DNA of 64,000 bases from Roseococcus pinisoli (GCF_018413645.1 NZ_JAHCDA010000001.1:248001-312000); one strand, 5' to 3'. Numbered from the stretch's first letter, positions 41,148-50,447 are shown. Made by a program: numbers and translations. Notes: a model not told the origin generated them from the sequence alone.

Positions 41148-42398
41148 CTATCCCCGTCGCAGCGCCTGGCACTCGCTCTCGGCCGCGGGGCGGAAGGCCT
41201 GGTCGCCGGGAATGGTCTGCACCACCTCCAGCAGGTCCCACTCGCCGCGCGACTGGGCCGGCCGCTTGGCCCGCATCAGGTACATGTCCCGGATGATGCG
41301 CCCGTCCTCGCGGATGCGGCCGTTGCGCGTCATGAAGTCGTTGATGGGCGTCTCGCGCATCTTGGCCATCACGGGCTGCGCCGCGTCGGTGCCGGCGGCC
41401 TTCACCGCGTTCAGGTAATGCGTCACGGCACCCCACATGCTGGCCTGGAACATGGTGGGCGGGCGGCCGTGGATCCGCGCGAAGCGCGTGGAGAAGGCGC
41501 GCGTCTCGTCCGTCTGGTCCCAGTAATAGGCCTCGGTGAAGACCAGCCCCTGCGCGGTCTCCAGCCCGATCGCTCGGATGTTGGTGAGCAGGCACAGCAG
41601 CGCCGCCGGCTGCAGCCCGCGCCGGATCAGGCCGAACTCGCCCATCTGCTTCACCGCGTTGATCAGGTCGGTGCCCGCCACCGCCAGGCCCAGCACCTGC
41701 GCGCCCGACTGCGCCGCCCGCAGCAGATGGGCCGAGAAGTCGCTCTCGTTCAGCGGCGCGCGGGTCGAACCCACGACCTCCCCGCCCAGGGCGCGCACCA
41801 CGGCCGCGCCATTGGCCTCCAGCGAATGGCCGAAGGCGTAGTCGGAGGTCAGGAAGAACCACTTGCGCTTGCCCTCGGCCATCATGGCGGAGACGGTGCC
41901 GCGGGCCAGGGCGTAGTTGTCGTAGGTCCAGTGCAGGCCGTTGGGCGTGCAGGCGGTTCCCGTGAGGTCGGTCGTGCCGGCCGCGACGGTGACGTTGATG
42001 CGGTTCTTCTCCCGCGTGAGCTGCTGCACCGCCAGCGCCACGGCCGAATTGCCGAGGCCGAAGATGGCGTCGACCTTCTCCTGGTCGTACCAGCGGCGGG
42101 CAATGCCCATGCCGATATCGGGGCGGTTCTGCAGGTCCCCGTAGATGAGCTCGATGGGCGCGCCCAGCACGCGGCCGCCGAAATCCTCGACGGCCATGCG
42201 GGCGGCCACCACGTCGCCCATGCCCTGCTGGTCGGCGAAGACGCCGGTCATGTCGTCCAGCACGCCGATCTTCACGACGTTGTCGGAAGCCTGCGCGAGG
42301 GCGCGTCCGCCGGGCCAGATGGCGGCGGCGGCCAGGCCGGCGCCCCCGAGCATCAGCGGGCGGCGCGCGGCCGTCATCCTCGTCTTGTCGTCGATCAA
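41148..42398 (-). CDS. ABC transporter substrate-binding protein (branched-chain amino acid/urea type)
   Basis: A 416-aa periplasmic binding protein of the LivK/UrtA class. A Tat-like signal (TAARRPLMLGGAGLAAAAIWPGGRALAQ) is followed by VVKIGVLDDMTGVFADQQGMGDVVAARMAVEDFGG, the first lobe (DAIFGLGNSAVALAVQQLTREKN) and the hinge segments (KWFFLTSDYAFGHSLEANGAAVV). No permease or ATPase genes are adjacent. It is probably an orphan binding protein; the ligand is unknown. The gene precedes the RES-Xre operon on the same strand, but the palindromes between them suggest a separate promoter. Confidence 0.85.
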   Translation of the reverse strand: MIDDKTRMTAARRPLMLGGAGLAAAAIWPGGRALAQASDNVVKIGVLDDMTGVFADQQGMGDVVAARMAVEDFGGRVLGAPIELIYGDLQNRPDIGMGIARRWYDQEKVDAIFGLGNSAVALAVQQLTREKNRINVTVAAGTTDLTGTACTPNGLHWTYDNYALARGTVSAMMAEGKRKWFFLTSDYAFGHSLEANGAAVVRALGGEVVGSTRAPLNESDFSAHLLRAAQSGAQVLGLAVAGTDLINAVKQMGEFGLIRRGLQPAALLCLLTNIRAIGLETAQGLVFTEAYYWDQTDETRAFSTRFARIHGRPPTMFQASMWGAVTHYLNAVKAAGTDAAQPVMAKMRETPINDFMTRNGRIREDGRIIRDMYLMRAKRPAQSRGEWDLLEVVQTIPGDQAFRPAAESECQALRRG

Positions 42399-42481
42399 TG
42401 GTCTTCCTCCCTGGGCCGACCCTCTCCGGGGCCGGTCTTCAGGGAAGGATCATCATCATCGCGGCACCGGCTGCAAGAAAT

Positions 42482-43537
42482 TCAGGCCGGCGGCAGGATG
42501 CGCGCCTCCCGATAGGCGGCGATCTGGTCGGCAAAGACGGCCCAGGAATTGGCAAAGCCGGTGAAGCCCGCCTCGCGCGCCGCCGTCATCGAGCAGAGCA
42601 CGTCGTAGTCCATGCCCATGAAGAAATCGAAGAAGCGCCAGCTCGCGACCTGGTCCAGCGGCAGCGCGAGGCCGTGGCGCTCGCGGATACGCTCCCAGAC
42701 CTCCTCCTTGCCGGCCATCCAATGGGCCATCGACATGGGGCGCACCGTGCCCGGCCGGCAGCCGAACTGCTCGGCCAGGAAGGGCCAGAGCTCGCCCCAG
42801 CGGAAAGCATCGCCATTGGTCATGTTGAAAGCGCGATTGGCGCAGCGCGGCTCGCCGAGCATCCAGAGGATGCCGTCGGCCAGGAACTTCGCCTCCGTCA
42901 CCTCGTGCAGCGCATTCCAGGTACCGGGCCGGCCCGGGAAATCGAAGGGCACGTCCAGCTCGCGGCAGAGGGCGGCATAGGCGCCGAGCGTCGAGACCAT
43001 GTTGCGCGCGCGGCCGGGCGCCACGTCGAGGACGAAGTTCGGCCGGCTGGTGCTCCACACCCAGTCCCGCCCCTGCTGGCGTTCCGCGATGAAGTCCTGC
43101 TGGTCGTAGTAGAAGTTGGGCGGCATGTGGCGCGGATCGCCCTCGCGCGCCGGGGTGCGGTAGGGGCCGATATGCATGCCGTACCACTTCGCCCCGTGCA
43201 CGAGGTGGATGTGCGAGAGGCGCGGCAGGCTGGCCTCGGCGGCGTCCACCAGGTTGCGCAGCATGCGCAGGTTGCCGGGCACGTCCTCCACGCCCGTCTC
43301 GTCATGCGGCGCGCGGGAGGCGTAGACGATGCGCCCGATATCCGGGCGCGTCGCCAGCGCTTCGGCCAGCTGCTGCGGATCATCCAGGTCCGTTGCCAGC
43401 CAGAGGGCCTCGCCCACGGGCTTGTTCCGCGAAAGGCCGATGACGGTATGGCCGGGTTGTTCCCGGCCGCGTTCCAGGATGCGGCTGCCCGCCGCACCGG
43501 TTGCCCCGACGATCAGGGTGACGCGCGTATTTTCCAT
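42482..43537 (-). CDS. SDR of the PRISE type (progesterone 5-beta-reductase/iridoid synthase-like)
   Basis: A 351-aa short-chain dehydrogenase. N-terminal dinucleotide motif TLIVGATGAAGSRILE, then LSRN, DLDDPQQLAEAL. The PRISE signatures are present: HGAKWYGMHIG (in plants QGTKHYxG with catalytic Lys) and FYYDQQDF with the catalytic Tyr. Plant PRISE enzymes reduce enone or dicarbonyl substrates with NADPH. Bacterial members are less studied. It ends 7 bases from the divergent-looking boundary with pmbA on the same strand, so it may be part of the same transcript. Confidence 0.75.
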   Translation of the reverse strand: MENTRVTLIVGATGAAGSRILERGREQPGHTVIGLSRNKPVGEALWLATDLDDPQQLAEALATRPDIGRIVYASRAPHDETGVEDVPGNLRMLRNLVDAAEASLPRLSHIHLVHGAKWYGMHIGPYRTPAREGDPRHMPPNFYYDQQDFIAERQQGRDWVWSTSRPNFVLDVAPGRARNMVSTLGAYAALCRELDVPFDFPGRPGTWNALHEVTEAKFLADGILWMLGEPRCANRAFNMTNGDAFRWGELWPFLAEQFGCRPGTVRPMSMAHWMAGKEEVWERIRERHGLALPLDQVASWRFFDFFMGMDYDVLCSMTAAREAGFTGFANSWAVFADQIAAYREARILPPA

Positions 43538-43544
43538 CGGGGGA

Positions 43545-44882
43545 TCATGCCCCGGCGAGCGTCATCCCGTCGATGCGCAGCGTCGGCGCGTCGGTGCCAC
43601 GCTTGTAGACGAGGTCGTCGGCCGCGGTCATGGCGAGGAACATCTCCGGCAGCTTGCCGGCGATGGTGATCTCGCTCACCGCCTCGGCCAGCTTGCCGTC
43701 GCGGATCATGAAGCCGGCCGCGCCGCGCGAGTAGTCGCCCGTGATGCCGTTCACGCCCATGCCGATGAGCTCGGTGATGTAGAGCCCCTCGCGGATATCG
43801 GCCATCAGCGCCTCGGGGGAGAGCGCGCCCGGCTGCAGCCAGAGGTTGGTCGGCGCGGGGCCCGGCGGGCCGCCGGTGCCGCGGGCCGCATGGCCCGTGG
43901 TGGTCAGGCCGAGCTGCTTCGCGCTGCGGCCGTCCAGCAGCCAGGTGGTCAGCACGCCGTTCTCCACCAGCGCCCGGCGCTGGCCACGCTGGCCCTCGCC
44001 GTCGAAGGGGCGGGAGCGCATGCCGCGCGGGCGCAGCGGATCGTCCATCACGGACATGCTGGCGGGCAGGATCTGCTTGCCCAGCGCGTCCTTGAGGAAG
44101 GAGGTGCCGCGCGCGATGGAGGCGCCGTTGATGGCGCCGACCAGATGGCCGAGCAGCGAATTCGCGACGCGCGGGTGATAGACGACGCTGAGCTTCGTGC
44201 TCTTCGGCCGCACCGGGTTCAGGCGGGCCACCGCCTGCTCGCCGGCGCGGCGCCCGACGGCGACCGCATCCTCGAGGTCGGACAGGAAGGCCGTGCTGGC
44301 ATAGTCGTAGTCGCGCTGCATGCCCGTGCCCTCGCCGGCGAGCGCCGTGGCGGAGACGGAATGCGAGGAGCGCGTATAGGCGCCGAAGAAGCCGCGGCTG
44401 GTGGCCAGCGCGCGCGAGCCGCGCGACCAGCCGGCCGAGCCGCCTTCGCTGTTGGTCACACCCTGCACGCCGAGCGCCGCTTCCTCCGCCAGCGCGGCGC
44501 GGGCGAGCAGCGCATCGGCATCGGGCTCGGCCTCGTCGGCGAGGTCGAGCGACGCGGCGTCGATGGGCTCCGGCGCGTCGAGCAGCGTGGCGTAGCTGTC
44601 CTCGGGCACGACCTGCGCCATGGCGACCGCGCGCTCGGCAAGCGCGGCAAAGCCAGAAAGCGAGGCGTCGGTGCCGCTCACGATCGCCATCCGGTTGCCG
44701 AGGAAGACCCGCAGCCCGACATCCGTGCTCTCGGATCGCTCCAGCTGCTCGATGGCGCCGAGGCGGCGCTGCACCGCGAGCGAGGCCGAGTGCACCAGCA
44801 GCGCATCCGCCTGGTCGGCGCCGGCGCGGCGCGCGGCCTCCAGCAGCGCGGCCAGGATGTCGGCGTCCGGAATTCCGCTCAT
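43545..44882 (-). CDS. pmbA: TldE/PmbA-family metalloprotease subunit
   Basis: A 445-aa protein of the TldD/PmbA family. N-terminal helices (ADILAALLEAARRAGADQADALLV) lead to LERSESTDVGLRVFLGNRMAIVS. A conserved core follows (VVYHPRVANSLLGHLVGAINGASIARGTSFLKDALGKQI) and the C-terminal part ends with a family-typical GAAGFMIRDGKLAEAVSEITIAGKLPEMF. PmbA/TldE is the non-metal partner of TldD in a protease that degrades antitoxins and matures some peptides. No tldD is in this window. It overlaps the M16 peptidase gene by 4 bases. Confidence 0.9.
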   Translation of the reverse strand: MSGIPDADILAALLEAARRAGADQADALLVHSASLAVQRRLGAIEQLERSESTDVGLRVFLGNRMAIVSGTDASLSGFAALAERAVAMAQVVPEDSYATLLDAPEPIDAASLDLADEAEPDADALLARAALAEEAALGVQGVTNSEGGSAGWSRGSRALATSRGFFGAYTRSSHSVSATALAGEGTGMQRDYDYASTAFLSDLEDAVAVGRRAGEQAVARLNPVRPKSTKLSVVYHPRVANSLLGHLVGAINGASIARGTSFLKDALGKQILPASMSVMDDPLRPRGMRSRPFDGEGQRGQRRALVENGVLTTWLLDGRSAKQLGLTTTGHAARGTGGPPGPAPTNLWLQPGALSPEALMADIREGLYITELIGMGVNGITGDYSRGAAGFMIRDGKLAEAVSEITIAGKLPEMFLAMTAADDLVYKRGTDAPTLRIDGMTLAGA

Positions 44883-46144
44883 GCCGCCAGCTTCTCCGCG
44901 ATATCGGCCAGCGTCGGCACCTTCGCGATCGGGCCGAGGGTCGCCAGCGTCGGCCGGCCGCGGAAGAGCCGCGCCGCCGCGCGCTGGATGTCCTCCACCG
45001 TCACCGCGGCGATGCGGGCCTTGGTTTCCTCGGTCGGGATGATGCGGCCATGCACCTGGAGCTGCCGGGCGATCTGCTCGCAGCGGCTGCCGGTGGATTC
45101 CAGCGACATCAGCAGCGAGGCGCGCAGCTGCGCCTTGGCGCGGTTCAGCTCCTCCTGCGTGACGTCGAGCTGCACGCGGCGCAGCTCCTCAACGGCGACG
45201 GGAACGAGCTCGGCCACCTGTTCCTCGCCGGTGCCGGCGTAGAGCGCGAAGACGCCCGTGTCGTGATAGGGGCTCGCGAAGGAATAGATCGAATAGACCA
45301 GCCCGCGCTTCTCGCGGATCTCCTGGAAGAGGCGCGAGGACATGCCGCCGCCGAGCAGCGTGGAGAGCAGCTGCACCGGGTAGTGGTCCGGGTCGGTATA
45401 GGTCGCCGAGGGGAAGCCGAGCACGATATGGACCTGGTCCAGGTCGCGCTCCTCCCGGTATTCCTGGCCGGCATAGACCGCGGCCTCGGGCTCATGCGGG
45501 GTCACGGCCGGCAGGTCGGCGAAGTGCTGGTTCACCAGCGAGAGCAGCTGTTCGTGCTCCACCGCGCCGGCGGCGGCGACCACCATGCGCGAGGGGCCGT
45601 AATGCCGCGCCATGTAGGTCGACAGCACGTCGCGCGGCATCTTCTCGATGATCTCCTCGGTGCCGAGGGTGGGCCGTCCCATCGCCTGATTGGGGAAGCA
45701 GGCGTGCTGGAAGTGATCGAAGACGATGTCGTCCGGCGTGTCGTTCGCCTGGCCGATCTCCTGCAGGATCACGCCGCGCTCACGCTCCAGCTCCTCGGGG
45801 ATCAGCGTGGAGTGGCAGAGGATGTCGCCGATGATGTCGGCCGCCAGCGCCGTGTCCTCCTTGAGGACCTTGCAGTAATAGGCGGTCTGCTCGCGCGCCG
45901 TGTAGGCGTTGATGTGGCCGCCCACATTCTCGATCTCGCGCGCGATGGAGGCTGCGTCCCGCCGCGCCGTGCCCTTGAAGGCCATGTGCTCGAGGAAGTG
46001 GGAGGCGCCGTTCTCCGCCGCGGTCTCGTTGCGCGTGCCGGCATGGACATAGGCGCCGATGGAGACGGTCTCCACGCGCGGCATGGTCTCGCTCGCGACG
46101 AGGAGGCCGCTGGGCAGGCGCGTGACGCGGACGGTGTCGGTCAT
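44879..46144 (-). CDS. M16 zinc metallopeptidase (mitochondrial processing peptidase beta-like)
   Basis: A 421-aa protein from ATG 46144. The inverted zinc motif HFLEH is at residues 49-53, with the downstream acidic ligand region ELERERGVILQEI. The second half has the inactive-domain pattern (VHIVLGFPSATYTDPDHYPVQLLSTLLGGGMSSRLFQEIREKRGLVYSIYS). This single-chain M16B type is the closest bacterial relative of the mitochondrial processing peptidase and is soluble here (no signal peptide). Upstream in-frame codons (to 46321) are not coding in character. In alphaproteobacteria this gene commonly neighbours thrC; here two genes separate them. Confidence 0.92.
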   Translation of the reverse strand: MTDTVRVTRLPSGLLVASETMPRVETVSIGAYVHAGTRNETAAENGASHFLEHMAFKGTARRDAASIAREIENVGGHINAYTAREQTAYYCKVLKEDTALAADIIGDILCHSTLIPEELERERGVILQEIGQANDTPDDIVFDHFQHACFPNQAMGRPTLGTEEIIEKMPRDVLSTYMARHYGPSRMVVAAAGAVEHEQLLSLVNQHFADLPAVTPHEPEAAVYAGQEYREERDLDQVHIVLGFPSATYTDPDHYPVQLLSTLLGGGMSSRLFQEIREKRGLVYSIYSFASPYHDTGVFALYAGTGEEQVAELVPVAVEELRRVQLDVTQEELNRAKAQLRASLLMSLESTGSRCEQIARQLQVHGRIIPTEETKARIAAVTVEDIQRAAARLFRGRPTLATLGPIAKVPTLADIAEKLAA

Positions 46145-46450
46145 GTCGTGAGGGGGGCTTTCAGGGCTGGTCAGGCAGGGAATAGTCCTAGCCGGCTTCG
46201 GGACGGGCTGAAACCTTGGCGTCGGAGCGCAGGGCCAGATATCGGAACGCCCTCCCCAATCTTTCAACCTTCCCCGGCCATCCGCCCTGTGCAACCGCGC
46301 GCCGTCTTCGCGGTTGCACAAGCGCCGCCGCGCGCCTGCCGGCGGCCGCGACGCGTGCCCGCCCCCTCACACGCCACAGGGCCGGGCACGCCCCATTTGG
46401 GTCGCAAAGGCATCATCGTCGTGCCTTGGGCCAGTCGGATCAGGAAGCCC
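46145..46450. promoter_or_regulatory. Divergent intergenic region with a perfect 12-bp inverted repeat
   Basis: This 306-base gap separates the M16 peptidase gene from the acyltransferase gene. It holds a perfect inverted repeat: TGTGCAACCGCG (46288-46299) with CGCGGTTGCACA (46309-46320), loop of 9 bases. Because both flanking genes read outward, a terminator makes little sense. An operator or a 5'UTR hairpin of the acyltransferase message is more likely. I see no other gene here. Confidence 0.5.
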
Positions 46451-47581
46451 ATGACGGCACGCACAAACCGGCTGATCGAGCTCGATTCGCTTCGTGGAAT
46501 CGCGGCTTTGATCGTCGTGCTCCACCACGCCTACCTCTCCCTGCCCTACCTGCCGGACTGGGTGCACTGGACGCTGGACGCCACGCCGCTGCGCCTCATC
46601 GGCGCGGGACGGCCGGCGGTGATCTTCTTCTTCGTGCTGAGCGGCTATGTGCTGACCCGCGCCCTGGCGGCGCAGGAGGAGCGGCAGCCCGGCAGCGTGA
46701 TGAACGGCCCCGCCTGGGCCGGCTATGCCGCGCAGCGCGCGGTGCGCCTCGGCCTGCCCGTTCTGGCCTCGCTGCTCGTCTCGGCCGCGCTGCAGCTCCT
46801 GATCTGGGAAGCCCCCCTGCCCGCCGAGACGCCCGGCCTCGTGGGCGTCGCGACCTGGGCGAAGATGTGGAGTTGGAAGAGCCTCACCGAGCAGGCGCTG
46901 CTGCTGAGCGCGGGCAACGGCTTCCAGCTGAACCCCGTGCTCTGGAGCCTGGTGCACGAATGGCGGATCAGCCTGCTGCTGCCCTTCGTGCTGCTGTTCC
47001 GCGGCCGACTGGCGCTGCTGATGGCGGTGGCGCTGCTGGGCGCGGGCATCGCGCGGCTCGCCGGCATGCCGGAGGGCGACGTGGCGCTGGGCAGCAGCCT
47101 GCTGAAGACCTTCGCGGCCAGCGCCGGCTTCCTGCCGGCCTTCGCGGCAGGCGCGGCGCTGGCGCTCGGCCGGGTGCCGCGGCTGGACCCGGCCCAGGCC
47201 TGGGCGGCCGGCATCGCGGTGCTGGTCATGGCCATGGCGGCGCATGACTACGGCGTGATCCTCGCCTCCGTGCTGCTCATCCTGCTGGCGCAGCGGGACG
47301 GCCCATTCGCCTGGCAGATGCGGCGGCCTTCGCTGGTCTGGCTGGGGCGGATCTCCTTCAGCCTCTATCTGATCCACATGCCTCTGCTCCTCGCCGCGAC
47401 GCATCTGCTCCGCGACCAGCGCGTGCCCGAGCTCGCGGCGCTGATCGCCGTGGTGCTGTCCTTCCCGGCGGCGGCGCTCATGTACCGCTGGGTGGAGATG
47501 CCGGCCCATGGCCTTGCCCGACGCCTGAAGGCGCCGCAGCGCCGCGCTCCCGTCGCGGGCGCCAGCTATCAGGCGCGATAG
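46451..47581 (+). CDS. Acyltransferase 3 family membrane protein
   Basis: A 376-aa protein from ATG 46451 with AGGAAG just upstream. The start ARTNRLIELDSLRGIAALIVVLHH carries the family signature (DxLRGIAA and the catalytic HH-type histidine region), and 8-10 hydrophobic spans follow (VIFFFVLSGYVLTRAL; ISLLLPFVLLFRGRLALLMAVALLGAG; VWLGRISFSLYLIHMPLLLAATHLL). Such enzymes O-acetylate or acylate lipopolysaccharide, peptidoglycan-linked polymers or exopolysaccharide at the inner membrane. No sugar biosynthesis genes are adjacent. Its end overlaps the convergent DUF4269-like gene by 13 bases. Confidence 0.85.
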   Translation: MTARTNRLIELDSLRGIAALIVVLHHAYLSLPYLPDWVHWTLDATPLRLIGAGRPAVIFFFVLSGYVLTRALAAQEERQPGSVMNGPAWAGYAAQRAVRLGLPVLASLLVSAALQLLIWEAPLPAETPGLVGVATWAKMWSWKSLTEQALLLSAGNGFQLNPVLWSLVHEWRISLLLPFVLLFRGRLALLMAVALLGAGIARLAGMPEGDVALGSSLLKTFAASAGFLPAFAAGAALALGRVPRLDPAQAWAAGIAVLVMAMAAHDYGVILASVLLILLAQRDGPFAWQMRRPSLVWLGRISFSLYLIHMPLLLAATHLLRDQRVPELAALIAVVLSFPAAALMYRWVEMPAHGLARRLKAPQRRAPVAGASYQAR

Positions 47582-48129
47582 CCCGCGGCGCCCAAGAGCC
47601 CGCGCAGGGCATCGTCCGGGCCGGCCTCCAGCGTGAGCAAGGCCTCGTAGGGATCGCCGGGCAGGCGCAGCGCGGCGGCAAAGGCCGGCTCGGTCTTGGC
47701 GCCTTCCGATCGGGCGATCATGACGGCCGAGCGGAAGGCCGGCCCACCCCATTCGAGAAGCCGGCGCTCCACGAGGAAGTGCCGCCACCCCTGCTGGCGG
47801 TCGACCGGCAGGGCCTGGCCGAAAATCTCGAAGGGCCAGCCCTGGGCGGTGAAGTTGCAGACGACCGGGCGGTCCGCGCCCGTCCATTGCCGGATCAGGA
47901 AGCCCGAATAGCCACCGAAGGCCTCCCAGGCGGCCAGGGTGAAAGCCGCGGCATCGGGCGCATGGCAGAGGATATCGATATCGCTCGACGGCAGATCCAG
48001 GCCGAGCGGCGGCGTGCCTGCGATGCGCGGGTCGAAAGGCGCCAGGGCCCGCAGGACCCCGACGCGCTCGATCGCCTCGAGATAGCCCGGGCGGTCGTCT
48101 TCAGGCGTCGACGCTGTTCCGCCGCGCAT
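47569..48129 (-). CDS. DUF4269-like nucleotidyltransferase-fold protein
   Basis: A 186-aa protein. GTPPLGLDLPSSDIDILCHAPD near residues 38-59 resembles the DxD active-site strand of nucleotidyltransferase folds, as in DUF4269. The rest (FEIFGQALPVDRQQGWRHFLVERRLLEWGG; LRLPGDPYEALLTLE) is typical of that group. Function is unknown. It overlaps the end of thrC by 29 bases on the same strand, so it is co-transcribed with it, and it is convergent with the acyltransferase gene. Confidence 0.75.
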   Translation of the reverse strand: MRGGTASTPEDDRPGYLEAIERVGVLRALAPFDPRIAGTPPLGLDLPSSDIDILCHAPDAAAFTLAAWEAFGGYSGFLIRQWTGADRPVVCNFTAQGWPFEIFGQALPVDRQQGWRHFLVERRLLEWGGPAFRSAVMIARSEGAKTEPAFAAALRLPGDPYEALLTLEAGPDDALRGLLGAAGYRA

Positions 48130-49510
48130 GCGCCTTCACCCGCGCCTCGATCTCGCCGAGGTTGTTGGGCAGCACCGTGAAGCGCTCCTCGCGGGAGAAG
48201 AGGTCGGCCAGCGCCGGCGGAAGCGCGGGGCGGAGGCCCGTGGCGCGCTCGACGGCATCGGGGAACTTCGCCGGATGCGCCGTCGCCGCGATGATCACGG
48301 GCAGCCTGCCGTCCGGCATCAGCGTGCGCACCGCAGCCGTGGCCACGGCGGTGTGCGGATCGGCCAGGTAGCCCACGTCCCGGTTCAGGCGCTGGATCTC
48401 GGCCAGCGTGCCGGGATCGTCCAGCGTGAAGCCGGAGAAGAGCTTCGTCGCCTCGCGCCAGGCCGCGTCGGGAACCGGCATGCGGCCGGCGGAGCGGAAC
48501 TCCTTCATCTGCCGCGCGGTCGCGACGGGGTCGCGGCCCAGCAGCTCGAAGAGCAGCCGCTCGAAGTTGCTGCTGACCTGGATGTCCATCGACGGCGAGA
48601 GCGAGGGCTCCACCGGCCGCGCGCTCATGTCGTTCGCGTCCAGGAAGCGCACCAGGATGTCGTTGCGGTTGGAGCCGATTAGGAACTTGCCGATCGGCAG
48701 GCCCATGCGCCGGGCGGCCCAGGCCGCGAAGACATTGCCGAAGTTGCCGGTGGGGACGGAGACCGCCACCTCGCGATCCGGCGCGCCGAGGCTGAGCGCG
48801 GCATAGGCGTAGTAGGGGATCTGCGCCGCGATGCGGGCCCAGTTGATGGAGTTGACCGCCGCCAGCCGCATCTCGTCGCGGAAGGGCGCGTCCACGAACA
48901 TGGCCTTCACCAGGTCCTGGCAGTCGTCGAAGCTGCCCTGGACGGCGATGTTCGCGACATTGGGCGAGAGCACCGTGGTCATCTGCCGGCGCTGCACCTC
49001 GCTGGTGCGGCCCTCCGGGTGCAGGATCACGATGTCCACCGCCTCGCGGTCGCGGCAGGCCTCGATGGCCGCGCTGCCGGTGTCGCCGCTGGTGGCGCCG
49101 ACGATGGTGATGCGCTGGCCGCGCTTCTTCAGCACGTGGTCGAACAGCCGGCCGAGCAGCTGCAGCGCCATGTCCTTGAAGGCCAGCGTCGGGCCGTGGA
49201 ACAGCTCCAGCGCGAATTCGTTGGTGCCGAGCTGCACCAGCGGCACCACGGCCGGGTGGCGGAAGCCGGCATAGGCCTCCGTGGTCAGGGCCCGAAGCTC
49301 GTCGAGCGTCAGCGCATCGCCGACGAAGCGGTGGATCAGCCGAGCCGAGAGCTCCGCATAGGGCAGGCCGCGCAGGGCGCGCCATTCCTCGGGCGTCAGG
49401 ACAGGCCAGGTTTCCGGCAGGAAGAGCCCGCCATCCTCGGCGAGGCCGGCGAGAAGGACATCCTCGAAGCCGCGCGGGGCGGCCTCTCCACGGGTCGAAA
49501 CGTAACGCAT
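48101..49510 (-). CDS. thrC: Threonine synthase
   Basis: A 469-aa PLP enzyme converting O-phosphohomoserine to threonine, of the long (bacterial/yeast) class. It begins RYVSTRGEAAPRGFEDVLLAGLAEDGGLF, the conserved ThrC start. The PLP lysine is in HGPTLAFKDMALQLLG near residue 110. The phosphate-binding loop is ATSGDTGSAAIE, and the class-specific VPTGNFGNVFAAW follows. The length is normal. It is divergent from the aquaporin gene and followed by the DUF4269-like gene. Confidence 0.97.
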   Translation of the reverse strand: MRYVSTRGEAAPRGFEDVLLAGLAEDGGLFLPETWPVLTPEEWRALRGLPYAELSARLIHRFVGDALTLDELRALTTEAYAGFRHPAVVPLVQLGTNEFALELFHGPTLAFKDMALQLLGRLFDHVLKKRGQRITIVGATSGDTGSAAIEACRDREAVDIVILHPEGRTSEVQRRQMTTVLSPNVANIAVQGSFDDCQDLVKAMFVDAPFRDEMRLAAVNSINWARIAAQIPYYAYAALSLGAPDREVAVSVPTGNFGNVFAAWAARRMGLPIGKFLIGSNRNDILVRFLDANDMSARPVEPSLSPSMDIQVSSNFERLLFELLGRDPVATARQMKEFRSAGRMPVPDAAWREATKLFSGFTLDDPGTLAEIQRLNRDVGYLADPHTAVATAAVRTLMPDGRLPVIIAATAHPAKFPDAVERATGLRPALPPALADLFSREERFTVLPNNLGEIEARVKAHARRNSVDA

Positions 49511-49685
49511 GGGCCCTGTTTAGGTCCTTGCGGCCGCGCCGGGTAGGGCACCCCGGGATTGCCGGAATTTTTCTTTCAACTGAACGAAAAATCAACTACC
49601 GACAGGTGGTTACTTCGTGACGCCCAACACGACCCTCAGTTTTCGTTTTCGTTTACTTATACCGAAAAGGAGCTGCAAGAAGATC

Positions 49686-50390
49686 ATGAAAATAACGCTG
49701 CAACACCGGCTGACGGCCGAGTTCATCGGCACCTTCTGGCTGGTCTTCGGCGGCTGCGGCGCCGCCGTCTTCGCCGCCGGCTTTCCCCAGCTCGGAATCG
49801 GCTTCCTGGGCGTGTCCTTCGCCTTCGGCCTCACCGTGCTCACCATGGCCTATGCAGTGGGCCATATCTCCGGCGGGCACTTCAATCCGGCCGTAACGCT
49901 GGGGCTCTGGGCCGCGGGGCGCTGCGCCAACGGGCACGTCATCCCCTACATCATCGTGCAGGTGGCGGGCGCCATCGTGGCCTCCGCCGCGCTCTGGGCG
50001 ATCGCCTCCGGCAAGCCGGACTGGGTGCCCGGCGGCTTCGCCTCGAACGGCTTCGGCGCGCTGAGCCCCGGAGGCTACAGCATGACCGCCTGCTTCCTGG
50101 CCGAGCTGATCCTCACCTTCATCTTCCTGATGATCATCACCGGCACGACGTCGAAGGGCGCGGCCGTCGGCTTCGCGGGCATTCCCATCGGGCTGGCGCT
50201 GACGCTGATCCACCTCATCTCCATCCCCATCACCAATACCTCGGTGAATCCCGCGCGCAGCACGGCGCCGGCGCTCTTCGCGGGGGGCGAATATGTCGGC
50301 CAGCTGTGGCTCTTCTGGCTGGCGCCGATCGCGGGCGCGCTCATCGCCGGCGTGGTCGCACGGGCCCTGTACGAAGCGCCCGAGAGCTGA
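49686..50390 (+). CDS. aqpZ: Aquaporin Z
   Basis: A 234-aa six-span channel from ATG 49686 ([31 protein letters not shown]). Both NPA boxes are present: [12 protein letters not shown] and [14 protein letters not shown], the second with the Arg of the selectivity filter. The N-terminal [14 protein letters not shown] and [13 protein letters not shown] segments match AqpZ, so it should pass water rather than glycerol. An upstream in-frame ATG at 49617 would add a basic, non-conserved segment and is not used. The 5' region is AT-rich and shared with divergent thrC. Confidence 0.93.
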   Translation: MKITLQHRLTAEFIGTFWLVFGGCGAAVFAAGFPQLGIGFLGVSFAFGLTVLTMAYAVGHISGGHFNPAVTLGLWAAGRCANGHVIPYIIVQVAGAIVASAALWAIASGKPDWVPGGFASNGFGALSPGGYSMTACFLAELILTFIFLMIITGTTSKGAAVGFAGIPIGLALTLIHLISIPITNTSVNPARSTAPALFAGGEYVGQLWLFWLAPIAGALIAGVVARALYEAPES

Positions 50391-50421
50391 TGCTTCGTCA
50401 CAAAAACCCGTGTTAGCCTGC

Positions 50422-50447
50422 CCCTGGCCGGACAACCCCGGCCAGGG
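50422..50447 (+). promoter_or_regulatory. Perfect 10-bp stem hairpin overlapping the ribosome-binding site of the next gene
   Basis: CCCTGGCCGG (50422-50431) pairs with CCGGCCAGGG (50438-50447), loop ACAACC. It lies after aqpZ and covers the first part of the GGGAGG Shine-Dalgarno (50445-50450) of the gene at 50456. It can be an aqpZ terminator, or it can hide the ribosome-binding site of the next gene; there is no T-run. Confidence 0.5.
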
